Source: CAZNXJ01 sp964577115 (GTDB taxonomy: Bacteria; Planctomycetota; Planctomycetia; Pirellulales; Pirellulaceae). From it: DNA of 64,000 nt. The DNA lies in contig CAZNXJ010000004.1 of NCBI GenBank assembly GCA_964577115.1, positions 186,001-250,000 on the forward strand, in the 5' to 3' direction. The position numbers and the translations under genes are program-made. Position 1 is the stretch's first letter. Each line of letters starts with the position of its first letter. Below, in pieces: positions 7,824 to 17,500 of this stretch. The notes below the pieces were generated by a model. The model searched no databases and was not told where the DNA came from. It saw only the letters and a list, made by a program, of their open reading frames with translations.

Positions 7824-9917
7824 TCATGCTTCGGCCCGGGTTGGCGCCGAATAATCGGACGATCGATGTGCGGCAGATCGTCGCACCTTCACAATGCTGC
7901 GCAACACTTCGGCGACACTCCACGCCTGGGCAATACACCCGCGCGAGGTATAGGGGGCCTCGGCGTCGAACACCTCACTGATCGATCCGATACATGCTTC
8001 ATCCAAGTGGCGCTGAAAGCCGTCGAGTAGCTCGACCGCGGCGTCGGTTGCGTCGGGATGCAATTTGAGCCAGGCATCGACGTACGGACCGATGAGCCAG
8101 CCCCAGACGGTGCCCTGGTGATAAGCGGCGTCGCGCGAGCGGAGGTCGCCGTCATAGCGTGGGCGGTAATCGGGGTGGCCCGGCGCGAGCGATCGCAGGC
8201 CGACGGGTGTCAGCAGCCGCTCACGAACCGTCTCCATCACAGGCTCCCACTTGTCGCGAGCAAGCACGGGATAATCGAGCGAGATGGCGAATACCTGATT
8301 CGGGCGGCAGCTCGTGTCGCCCCGCCCCACTTCGCCTTCGATCACGTCATAGAGATACGCCCCCTCCTCGTACCAGAACTTTTTGTTGAAGGACTCGTAC
8401 GCACGCTCGGCGTGCTCGGCCATGCGCCGAGCGTTCTGGTCGTCGCCATGATCAAGCAGCCAACGTTCGAGCAAACGCAGCGCGTTGTACCAGAGCGCAT
8501 TGAGCTCGACGGCCTTTCCGCGCCGCGGGGTCACGACCCAGTCGCCGACTTTGGCATCCATCCACGTGAGCTGATATCCTTCAGCCCCCTGCGTCATCAG
8601 CCCATCCTCCGGGTCGATGGCAATGCCAAAACGAGTTCCCCGCAGATGGTGTTCAACGATATCGATGAACTTGGGAAGCAGTTCCTCGAGCGTCTGCACA
8701 TCCTCCGACGCTTTCACATACCGGTCGAGCGCATGGAAGAACCACAAGGTCGCGTCGGCCGTGTGGTACAGCCCTTCCTTTTCGCCTTCGGGGAACAGGT
8801 TGGGAATCAGTCCGTCCCGAATATGCTGAGCGAACGTGCGCAGAATGTACCCTGCCTCCAGCTCGCGGCCGGTGCATAGCGTCAGCCCTTCCAGGCTGAT
8901 CATCGTGTCGCGTCCCCAATCGGTGAACCAATGGTAGCCGGCAATGATCGTCCGAGCCTGATCGCCAGACGCTTGTGCGCGCGCCGCATCCTCGCGGCGT
9001 CCCGCCGGCTCGATGATGAATTGATCGGCTGCCAGAACGAGATCCCCCGCGAAGCCCTCTCGGGCTTCCGGTGGAGCCGCTGCCAGGAGACGTTGGTGGC
9101 GGAGCACCTCCGCGGTCCAGGCCTCGTTGGGTCCGAGCGCATTGACGGTTTCCCAGGATTCGGTGGTGGCGACTAGCGCAGCATCATTCCCCGGTTCGAG
9201 ATCGACGCGGAAATATCCCGGGCTCCATAATGTGCCCCGCGACGTGTATCCCCGCCGATACTCCTGCCGAAAGAGCCACTCGGGCACCTCCCGTTCTTCG
9301 ATCGTAAACACCGGCCGCGACCCGTGCATTTTCATCCGCAGCGGCGGAAAGGGTTCGCCGGCATGGATTTCATACCGCTTCTTGCAGGCCTTCAGCGTAA
9401 TTGGCTCGGGCAGCGGAGTGTTCACATCCGCGTCGTGCGAACGGAAATGGAGCGACGGTAGAATCTTGAGCCGGATGGGACGATTCACTCCGTCCAAGAG
9501 CCGGTAGATGATAAACACGGCGTTCTGCCCGTGCGGGACAACGATCTTCTTCTCAAACGCGACGTCCCCGATTTCGTATGTCCAAATCGGCAGCCCATGC
9601 TCGAGCCGAAATTCCGTCAGGAACTCGGCGCCGAACATATTCAGCGCACCTCCCGCCTGCTCATAGCCGCCAACAAACGCTTCCCGCCCATCGGCCAGTC
9701 GCAGTTTCTCGGACAGATGTGCCAGCGTCAGCGTTCGACCGAGCGGCGCGGGAAGCGCGGCGATTAACAGTCCGTGATACCTCCGCGTAGCCACCCCGGA
9801 CACCGTTCCCGATGCATAGCCGCCCAAGCCATTGGTTACGAGCCATTCGCGCTGGAGCAACGACTCACGTTCTTCTTCCGTCCGTCCCCACGGCATCCGA
9901 CGCACTATGCCTGGCAT
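7824..9917 (-). CDS. glycogen debranching enzyme (amylo-alpha-1,6-glucosidase type)
   Basis: A 697-residue protein with two parts. An N-terminal GDE_N-like beta domain (about 20-280) opens with REWLVTNGLGGYASGT, a family signature. A C-terminal (alpha/alpha)6-barrel follows, with HWFTDWGRDTMISLEG near residue 330 and PNQVFAISLDYPVL later. The family removes alpha-1,6 branches from glycogen or oligosaccharides in the cytoplasm. Its start overlaps the end of treZ by 13 bp, so the two are translationally coupled and probably feed branched alpha-glucan into the trehalose route. Its length fits stand-alone bacterial members, without the 4-alpha-glucanotransferase domain of the eukaryotic enzyme. 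Confidence 0.88.
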   Translation of the reverse strand: MPGIVRRMPWGRTEEERESLLQREWLVTNGLGGYASGTVSGVATRRYHGLLIAALPAPLGRTLTLAHLSEKLRLADGREAFVGGYEQAGGALNMFGAEFLTEFRLEHGLPIWTYEIGDVAFEKKIVVPHGQNAVFIIYRLLDGVNRPIRLKILPSLHFRSHDADVNTPLPEPITLKACKKRYEIHAGEPFPPLRMKMHGSRPVFTIEEREVPEWLFRQEYRRGYTSRGTLWSPGYFRVDLEPGNDAALVATTESWETVNALGPNEAWTAEVLRHQRLLAAAPPEAREGFAGDLVLAADQFIIEPAGRREDAARAQASGDQARTIIAGYHWFTDWGRDTMISLEGLTLCTGRELEAGYILRTFAQHIRDGLIPNLFPEGEKEGLYHTADATLWFFHALDRYVKASEDVQTLEELLPKFIDIVEHHLRGTRFGIAIDPEDGLMTQGAEGYQLTWMDAKVGDWVVTPRRGKAVELNALWYNALRLLERWLLDHGDDQNARRMAEHAERAYESFNKKFWYEEGAYLYDVIEGEVGRGDTSCRPNQVFAISLDYPVLARDKWEPVMETVRERLLTPVGLRSLAPGHPDYRPRYDGDLRSRDAAYHQGTVWGWLIGPYVDAWLKLHPDATDAAVELLDGFQRHLDEACIGSISEVFDAEAPYTSRGCIAQAWSVAEVLRSIVKVRRSAAHRSSDYSAPTRAEA

Positions 9918-11833
9918 TCTTCACCTCCCTTGGGGAAAAGCCATGTGGCCGATCCTCCCGGAAACTTCCATTCGGTTTCAGACAAAATCGCGGGCACTCC
10001 CAGCCCGCCGTATTGCGGGACTTCGCTCGTCCAGCGCACGCACCAAGCCAATCCCGCGGGAGGGGCCAGCAGCGGTTCGGCGAAACAGTTCAAGACAAAG
10101 TCCATTCCGAGGTTGACCACGAGCAGGCGATCCTCGGCGCCGGAATCGCCGAAATATCGCAGCAGGAACGTCTCGCGCCCAAGCACCGCGCCATCACACC
10201 AACGCTCGTCACGTGGCCGCAGCACCGGTTCGCTACGCCGCAGGCGAATCAAGTCACGATACATGCGGTAAATCGACTCGTTCCGCTCGCGCTCGGTGAA
10301 ATCCAATTTGCACTGTAGGAAGGTCTTTTCGTCCGACGGATCGAGCATGTACTGCCACGCTTCGGTCGATCGCAAGCTTGGAAACTGGGCGAGAAATTCG
10401 CGGCGTCCTTCGGTCACTTGCATCGCCAAATCGGACGGGTGATCCGCGAAGTAAAGAAACGGGGCCGTCGATCCAAACTCCTGCCCTTGGAACAACAGCG
10501 GCGTGCCGGGGGCAAGTAGCTGAAGTGCCGAAAGCGCGCGAAACCGCCCGGGGCACGCCGCGCGATGATGGCGCACACCGGTGAGCGAGTTCGCTACCTG
10601 ATCGTGATTTTCTAGGTACGTGACGAACGCCCAGGGAGGAATGTCCAGCGCCGGCGTGCCGCGCGGCTTGCGCTGCCATTGGCTCCGCTGGCCCTGGTAC
10701 AGGTACCCGTACTTGCACGCCGACAGCAGCTCCTGCGGAGCTCCCCAAAAATCCGAGTAATACGCCTCGTTATGGCCCCGCATCGCGACCGAGGCCGAGT
10801 GATGGAAGTCGTCGTTCCATGCGCCATCAAAGCCAAAGCCGCCGTCGCGACACGGACGCAATAAGTCTGCCACCTGCGGCTCGCACTCCGCGATCATGAC
10901 CACCGCGCGCTCGCCTGCAACTCTGCGCGCGTGCTGAGTCATCTCGCAAAGAATATGGCTGTCCGAGGCGTCGTGAATGTCCTGCGTCGCATCGATCCGC
11001 AGGCCGTCCATGTGGAATTCGTCGATCCAGTAGCCCACATTGTTCAAGAAGAACTCGCGCACCGGGGCGCTCTCGGGCCCGTCGAAGTTGATCGCTTCTC
11101 CCCAATCATTCGCGTAACGATCCGTGAAGTAATCGTCCGCGTATTCCTTGAGCACATTCCCGCGGGGGCCGAGGTGGTTGTAAACGACATCGAGCACGAC
11201 GGCGACGCCGAGGGAATGCGCAGCATCGACGAACCGACGTACATCGTCCGGCGTGCCGTAAACATGCGACGGCGCGTAGAGATCCACCCCGTCGTAGCCC
11301 CAACTGAAACGGCCCGAGAATTCGGCAATGGGCATAATCTCCAGGACCGATATGCCCGCCGCCGCCAGCTCCGGGATCTCACGCTCGGCGGCCTGCCAAG
11401 TACCTTCCCGAGTAAACGTTCCCACGTGCAGCTCGTACAGAATCTGCCCGGCCAGCCGCACACCGGGCCAACCGGCGTCCCGCCATGTGTAGTTTCGAGG
11501 ATCAATGATTTGCGAGGGGCCAAGCGGACCTTCGGGCTGAAAGCGCGACGCCGGGTCAGGCACCTTCTCGGATCCACCATCCAGTAGAAACCAGTAGTGA
11601 TCCCCCGCCCGCACTTCGTCCACCCAACCACTGAAATAGCCGACCGGATCGCGCGTCAGCGGCACCGGTTCACACGGCTCTTCGTGGCCCCGCACCCATT
11701 GAAGGGCGACGGACTGGCGACGTGGTGCCCAAACGCGAAAGTGAGTCCCTCCGTCCGGCTGAACTTCGGCTCCTATGGGCAACCGGCGCATGATCCCCGG
11801 CGGTCCCTCGCGGCGTTCCCATCGGACGTCCAT
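9905..11833 (-). CDS. treZ: malto-oligosyltrehalose trehalohydrolase
   Basis: A 642-residue GH13 enzyme. An N-terminal CBM48-like beta-sandwich (GTHFRVWAPRRQSVAL, about 20-110) precedes the TIM barrel. Catalytic-region motifs are DVVYNHLGP, GLRIDATQDI (nucleophile Asp), VVMIAECE (acid/base Glu) and TYLENHDQVAN. The AWNDDFHHS motif distinguishes TreZ from glycogen branching enzyme. It releases trehalose from maltooligosyl-trehalose. The partner synthase TreY is not in the window, and the debranching-enzyme gene overlaps its 3' end. The ATG at 11833 gives MDVRWERREGPPG; an internal Met (MRRLPIGAEV) is an alternative start. Confidence 0.88.
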   Translation of the reverse strand: MDVRWERREGPPGIMRRLPIGAEVQPDGGTHFRVWAPRRQSVALQWVRGHEEPCEPVPLTRDPVGYFSGWVDEVRAGDHYWFLLDGGSEKVPDPASRFQPEGPLGPSQIIDPRNYTWRDAGWPGVRLAGQILYELHVGTFTREGTWQAAEREIPELAAAGISVLEIMPIAEFSGRFSWGYDGVDLYAPSHVYGTPDDVRRFVDAAHSLGVAVVLDVVYNHLGPRGNVLKEYADDYFTDRYANDWGEAINFDGPESAPVREFFLNNVGYWIDEFHMDGLRIDATQDIHDASDSHILCEMTQHARRVAGERAVVMIAECEPQVADLLRPCRDGGFGFDGAWNDDFHHSASVAMRGHNEAYYSDFWGAPQELLSACKYGYLYQGQRSQWQRKPRGTPALDIPPWAFVTYLENHDQVANSLTGVRHHRAACPGRFRALSALQLLAPGTPLLFQGQEFGSTAPFLYFADHPSDLAMQVTEGRREFLAQFPSLRSTEAWQYMLDPSDEKTFLQCKLDFTERERNESIYRMYRDLIRLRRSEPVLRPRDERWCDGAVLGRETFLLRYFGDSGAEDRLLVVNLGMDFVLNCFAEPLLAPPAGLAWCVRWTSEVPQYGGLGVPAILSETEWKFPGGSATWLFPKGGEECQA

Positions 11834-12122
11834 GGTGCTCCTTTTCTCAATTCAGTTTTCCCGACCCGAGCACGGACGTCGCCGACAGGGCGCGGTACGT
11901 CGAGCGCGGGGCACGTTGTTGATCCAACGAGCAAAGGCAAAACCTATGCCGGGTCCGAGCCCGGAAAGGGAAGCCCTCGCACCTGCGCAAACTTTTCGCT
12001 TTGGGCCAGCATTGCGGCTAAAATCACAGCCGATCGATTGGCGGGCGCGGCGCCGCCAAGAGAACTAGTTCCGCCGCTCCCCTCCCCCGAATTGGAGCGT
12101 TTGTGGGGGCATGCAAATTGCG

Positions 12123-12175
12123 GAACTCGCCGACTTCGTCAATCTGATTAAGCTACGGAGGACGAATTCGCCGAC
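12123..12175 (+). repeat. two direct 12-bp repeats (GAAYTCGCCGAC) upstream of the biosynthetic genes
   Basis: GAACTCGCCGAC at 12123-12134 and GAATTCGCCGAC at 12164-12175 match at 11 of 12 positions. They start 41 bp apart, close to four helical turns, in the same orientation. Both lie just upstream of the weak promoter-like element at 12180, a position suiting an activator or repressor. Chance similarity is not excluded. Confidence 0.35.
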
Positions 12176-12179
12176 AAAG

Positions 12180-12209
12180 TTATCCACGACTTCCTAAATC
12201 GTGTATCTT
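12180..12209 (+). promoter_or_regulatory. weak sigma70-like promoter candidate for the lipopeptide locus
   Basis: TTATCC (12180-12185) and TATCTT (12204-12209) are 18 bp apart, with three and four of six consensus matches. They are in the only AT-rich stretch ahead of the first biosynthetic gene, whose start codon is 36 bp further on. Confidence is low. Confidence 0.2.
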
Positions 12210-12244
12210 TTCAATTCTGCGCAATTGGACTAGAACGTCGTTTT

Positions 12245-14530
12245 ATGACTCGTCCAGCTTCTTCGAAGCTCGTGGGAAATTTTGACCACTCTGTGGGGAT
12301 GCTGATGGATCTTCCGCGAGGCACGTGCTCGGACCTTAATTATGAACTGGACGCTTCCACCTCTGCCGACTCACCGCTGACGACGCTCGTAGACCTCTTG
12401 CGAGCGCGTCGTGCCGCTACTCCAGGCAAGGAACTTTTTCGGTTTGTCCTTGGCGATGGCCAGGCGGCCGAAGTGCTGCGCTATGACGACTTGGATCGGC
12501 GAGCGCGGGCGATCGGGGCGAAACTAGCGCGGGACTACGAAGTGGGCAGCCGAGCGCTGCTGCTGTTTGCTCCGGGTCTGGACTTTGTTGAGGCGTACTT
12601 CGGTTGTCTCTATGGCGGACTGGTTCCTGTTCCGGCCGCCCTGCCCTCGCGCAAATCCCGCGCCGGCACGCTCGAACTGCTCACGCGCGATGCGCAGCCG
12701 GCCGCGGTGCTGACGAGCGAGCGGGACGAAGAACTCATCCGCCGCCTCGGCGATGCGGCGCCGTCGCTCCATGCCCTGGATATGTGGGCTGTCGATCAGA
12801 TCTCGGATGAAGCGGCGGCGAGCTGGCGCATGCCCGCGGTGTCATCGCGCAGTCTCGCGCTGCTGCAGTACACGTCAGGTTCGACGAGCAATCCTCGAGG
12901 CGTAATGGTCACGCACGAGAACCTGATGGTCAATTCAGCGCTGATTCAGCAGGCTTTTGGCACATCGCCCGAGAGCCGCGGCGTATTCTGGCTGCCGCTG
13001 TTCCACGACATGGGTCTGATTGGCGGGATGCTGCAAACCGTGTATTGCGGCGGCAGCTCGGTACTCATGGCACCGGCTGCATTTCTCCATCGCCCGCGGC
13101 TGTGGTTGGAGATGATCTCCGAGACGCAGGCAACGATCAGCGGCGGACCGAACTTTGCCTATGAGCAATGCGTGCGGCGCATTCCCGAATCGGAGCGCCA
13201 GGGTCTGGACCTTCGCAGCTGGCAAGTGGCATTTACGGGCGCGGAGCCGATTCGAGCGGATACGCTGGATCGATTCTGCGACGCATTTGCCTCGTGCGGT
13301 TTTCAGCGCCGGGCTCTGCTCGCCTGCTACGGTCTGGCCGAAGCCACGTTGCTCGTCACTTCCGCCTCTGCGGATCACGAGCCGCGAACGCTGGACGTCG
13401 AAGCTTCGGAGTTGGAAAACCACCGAGCGGTTCCGCGTCAGGCCAGCTCGGCCTCGTCCTCCAACATGCGTTCGCTCGTCAGCTGCGGCCGCTGGCGGGT
13501 CGGTCAGCACGTTCATGTCGTCGCGACGGATGGAACGCGTTTGTGCCAAGAAGGCGAGGTCGGCGAGATCTGGGTCGGCGGGGCCAGCATCGCGCAAGGG
13601 TATTGGAACCAGCCATCGGCAAGCCAAGAAACGTTCGGCGGGCGTCTGCCGGGAACCGGCGACGGCCCCTATTTGCGAACGGGTGATCTGGGTTTTTTGC
13701 TGGACGGCGAACTGTATGTGACGGGCCGCAAGAAGGACCTGGTCATCATCCGCGGCCGGAATTTCTATCCTCAAGATATTGAGCGCTCGGTTGAGCAAGC
13801 GCACCCTGCCTTCCGCCGCGACCACTGCGCCGTGTTCACGGTCGGGCCACACGACGATCAACTTGTGGTCGTCCAAGAAATCGAGCCCCGCTGGCGCGAT
13901 CTCGATGCCGAGCCGGCGTTTCAGGCGATCCGGCAAGCCGTGGCGCGAGAACATGAACTCGAAGTTTTCGGCATCGCACTGCTCAGTGCCGGCGCGCTGC
14001 CGCGGACGTCGAGCGGCAAGATTCGCCGGCGAACCTGCCGTGCCGCGTATCTGGCGCGCGAGCTCGAAATAATTGCGGACTGGGCGGCCGAAACGCCGAA
14101 GGTCGATATGCAGGCGGCTGCCGATCCGTTACCCGCGCGAGGCGAGCGTGCGCCAACGGCGCTCGAGGTTCAGACCTGGCTGGTCCATCGCCTCTCTGAA
14201 CGGCTGAACGTGCCCGTTTCGCAGATCAGTGTTCATACACCGTTTGTCGACTTCGCTATGAGTTCATTGGATGCCGTCGAAATTACAGCCGACTTGGAGC
14301 GTTGGCTGGGGCGGCGGCTGTCGCCGACGGTGATCTATAACTACCCCACGGTTTCCGCACTTGCCGCTTGGCTCGCTCGGCCTGCGCCGGGCAACAACGG
14401 GCACAACAGCCCCTCCATAACCTCCCAACCGCTTGAACAATCTGCGTCTCTCATGGAAGAGCTTCAAGAGCTTTCGGATGCCGAGCTCGAAGCGCTGGTT
14501 CAAGCGGAAATGTCCAAGCACCGTGCCTGA
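12245..14530 (+). CDS. fatty acyl-AMP ligase with C-terminal acyl carrier domain (loading protein)
   Basis: A 761-residue protein. Residues about 45-600 form an acyl-AMP ligase of the FAAL class: LLQYTSGSTSNPRGV for ATP binding, WLPLFHDMGLIGGM, ISGGPNFAYEQC and GRKKDLVIIRGRN are FAAL hallmarks. A carrier domain follows at about 635-715. Its attachment serine is probably S674, in FAMSSLDAVEI, where the usual DSL is SSL. The C-terminus ends in a short acidic helix (LMEELQELSDAELEALV) resembling those of the next two proteins, probably a docking segment. FAALs activate free fatty acids as acyl-adenylates and load them on a carrier without CoA, so this should be the starter protein of the line. 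The PKS gene follows 43 bp downstream. An internal Met (MLMDLPRG) is an alternative start. Confidence 0.92.
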   Translation: MTRPASSKLVGNFDHSVGMLMDLPRGTCSDLNYELDASTSADSPLTTLVDLLRARRAATPGKELFRFVLGDGQAAEVLRYDDLDRRARAIGAKLARDYEVGSRALLLFAPGLDFVEAYFGCLYGGLVPVPAALPSRKSRAGTLELLTRDAQPAAVLTSERDEELIRRLGDAAPSLHALDMWAVDQISDEAAASWRMPAVSSRSLALLQYTSGSTSNPRGVMVTHENLMVNSALIQQAFGTSPESRGVFWLPLFHDMGLIGGMLQTVYCGGSSVLMAPAAFLHRPRLWLEMISETQATISGGPNFAYEQCVRRIPESERQGLDLRSWQVAFTGAEPIRADTLDRFCDAFASCGFQRRALLACYGLAEATLLVTSASADHEPRTLDVEASELENHRAVPRQASSASSSNMRSLVSCGRWRVGQHVHVVATDGTRLCQEGEVGEIWVGGASIAQGYWNQPSASQETFGGRLPGTGDGPYLRTGDLGFLLDGELYVTGRKKDLVIIRGRNFYPQDIERSVEQAHPAFRRDHCAVFTVGPHDDQLVVVQEIEPRWRDLDAEPAFQAIRQAVAREHELEVFGIALLSAGALPRTSSGKIRRRTCRAAYLARELEIIADWAAETPKVDMQAAADPLPARGERAPTALEVQTWLVHRLSERLNVPVSQISVHTPFVDFAMSSLDAVEITADLERWLGRRLSPTVIYNYPTVSALAAWLARPAPGNNGHNSPSITSQPLEQSASLMEELQELSDAELEALVQAEMSKHRA

Positions 14531-14573
14531 GACGTAACGGTTCCGCGTCTCCATTCGTCGAAGGATTCTTGCC

Positions 14574-17500
14574 ATGGCAGAGCCTCTGTCATCGGAACAG
14601 CGTACCGCGCTGCAAAATGCTATTTTCCTCCTCAAGCAGAGCCAGGCTCGCGTGGCGGCCCTGGAAGCAGCCCAACGCGAACCGATTGCGATCGTAGGCG
14701 TCGGCTGCCGGTTCCCGGGCGCCCCGAATCCAGACGATTACTGGAACGTCCTGCGCAACGGTATCGATGCTGTTCGAGAAGTTCCCGAGGATCGCTACAA
14801 CGTCGACGACTATTTCGACTCCGACCCGTCGGCGCCGGGAAAAGTCTATACGCGCTGGGGAGGATACCTGGACGGGATCGACCAGTTCGACGCCGATTTC
14901 TTCGGCATTTCCCCGCGCGAAGCGGTGCGCATGGATCCGCAGCAACGGATGTTGACCGAAGTTGCGTGGGAAGCGCTCGAGTACGCGGGCATCTCGCCCG
15001 AGCACATCTCGGGCAGCAAGGCCGGGGTGTACATCGGCATCATCTACTGCGAATACGGCATTCTCCAAGCACACGATCTGGCAACATTCGACGTTTTTTC
15101 TGGCACCGGAAGCACGAATTGCATCGCGGCCAATCGGCTCTCGTATTTGTTGAATCTGCACGGTCCGAGCCTCGCGCTGGATACGGCTTGCTCGTCGTCG
15201 CTGGTTGCCGTGCACCTCGCTTGCCAGAGTTTGCGGCGGCGCGAAACCGACTTGGCGCTGGCCGGCGGCGTGAACTTGCTGCTGGGCCCCGAAATGACCA
15301 TCGGCCTCTGCCGCGCTCAGATGATGTCGCCGGATGGACGCTGTAAAACGTTCGATGCGTCGGCCAACGGCTACGTGCGGGGCGAAGGATGCGGCATCGT
15401 CATTCTCAAGCGGCTGAGCGACGCTCAGCGTGATGGCGACCGGATCCTCGCCGTCATTCGCGGAACGGCCGTCAACCACGACGGCCGCAGTAACGGGATT
15501 TCGGCGCCGAGCGGACCTGCGCAAGAGGAAGTATTGCGTGCCGCACTTCAGGATGCCGGCGTACATCCGCACGATGTTAGCTTCGTCGAAGCGCACGGCA
15601 CCGGCACGCGGTTGGGTGACCCGATCGAAACCGAGGCCCTTTCGGCCGTGCTCTGCCAGGACCGTCCCGCCGATCGACCGCTCTATCTCGGCTCGGTGAA
15701 AACCAACATCGGCCATCTGGAAGGGGCGGCGGGCATCGCGGGTTTAATTAAATCCGTCTTGATGCTCCAGCACCGCGAGATCCCGCCACACCTGCACCTG
15801 CGGGAAATCAATCCGCTGCTGAAGATCGACGGCTTGCCGATCAAGATCCCCACGCAGCTCGAGCCGTGGAAGAATGGTGACCAGCCGCTGCGTATGGGAA
15901 CGAGTTCGTTCGGATTTGGAGGCACGAACGCCCACGTCATTCTCGAGGAGGCTCCTCCGGCGCCCGCTCCCGAAGAAACGTTGCAGCGGCCGCTACACGT
16001 CATGACACTTTCCGCGCGCACGTCCGGGGCGCTCGATGAACTTGCCGGTCGGTACGCGAAGCATCTGGCCGAGCATCTGGACGAATCGCTGGCCAATATC
16101 GCCTACACGGCGAACGTCGGGCGAGCGCACTTCAATCATCGCCTGGCTGTCGTTGCAGCCGACGCCCAAGAGGCGCAGCGCCGCCTGGCCGAATACCGGC
16201 CCGACGCACTCCCACCCGGGATGGTGCGGGGAGAAGCCACTGCAACGCACCGCGTCGCAATGCTGTTCACCGGTCAAGGTTCGCAGTATGCGGGAATGGG
16301 TCGAGCGCTTTACGAGACGCAGCCCGAATTCCGTTCCGCGCTCGATCAATGCGCCCAGATTCTTGACGACGAACTGGACCGCCCGTTGCTTGAGCTGCTC
16401 GCCCCCACGGCCGGAGATCTCTTGAATCAAACTGGCTTCACGCAGCCGGCCATTTTTGCACTTCAGTATGCACTCGCCACTCTCTGGCGCTCGTGGGGAA
16501 TTGAGCCAGCCGCCGTGATGGGACACAGCGTCGGTGAATTCGCGGCGGCGTGCATTGCGGGTGTCCTGTCGCTGGAAGACGGCCTGCGGCTGATTGCCGC
16601 TCGTGCACGCCTGATGCAGCAACTGCCCGCCGGCGGCGTCATGGCCGCTGTACTTGCGGGCGAAAGCCAAGTGAAGGACGCCCTGGGCTCGGCGGGGGGC
16701 GAGGTATCTATTGCCGCCTACAACGGGCCGAAGAACATCGTGATCGCAGGCCCCGAAGCCGCCGTGCAGCAGGTACTCGATCGGCTTGCCGCCGACGGCG
16801 TCCAATCGAAACGGCTCGCCACCTCGCACGCCTTCCATTCAGCCTTGATCGAACCGGCCATCGCGCCGCTGGTCGATGTCGCGGCGAGCATGCGTGCGCA
16901 ACCCCCGCAAATCCCTATCATCGCTAATCTCACGGGAACATTTGCCGACGAGCAAACCTATGCCGATCCCGAATACTGGGGTCGCCATGCACGGCAGCCC
17001 GTTCAGTTTGCGACAGGGATTCAGACGTTGATCACGGACGGTTGCGACGTGCTGCTGGAAATTGGCCCAAGCCCGACGCTGATCGGCATGGGGCAGCGCA
17101 TTGCCACGGACCCGCATCTTGTTTGGCTCTCGTCCCTGCGTCCGGGTCGCGACGAGTGGCGTACGATGCTGACCGCGGCGGCCGAACTGTACGTTCGTGG
17201 GCTGCCGATGGACTGGCGAGCTTTCGACCGGCCTTACGCGCGCCGGCGAGTCGCGTTGCCGACATACCCGTTCCAGCGCCGCCGCTACTGGACGACGGCC
17301 GTTCGCGAGAACATCCGAACGGGAACCACGTCTCCCTTGTCCAACACACCCGAACGCCCGCTGCTCGGACGCCCCCTGACTCTCGCCATCGCGGACAAGA
17401 TTTTTCAATCCGAGATTTCCGCCAGACGACCGGCATTATTGGCCGATCACAAGGTGCAGAGTCACGTCATCGCGCCGGGTTCCGCATGGATGGAAATGGG

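Larger units (their letters stand above)
11834..12244. other. 411-bp divergent intergenic region between treZ and the FAAL gene
   Basis: No gene is supported here. It must hold the promoters for the leftward trehalose/glucan genes and for the rightward biosynthetic locus. The right half is AT-richer than the surrounding DNA. It contains two near-identical 12-mers and a weak promoter-like pair, listed separately. Confidence 0.5.

Noticed and set aside
12935..13954. A 339-codon minus-strand frame inside the acyl-AMP ligase gene
   Set aside because: It has no recognisable domain and lies opposite a well-conserved adenylation domain, so it is a shadow frame.
14589..15716. A 375-codon minus-strand frame inside the first PKS gene
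   Set aside because: It covers the KS coding region in antisense and has no family features.
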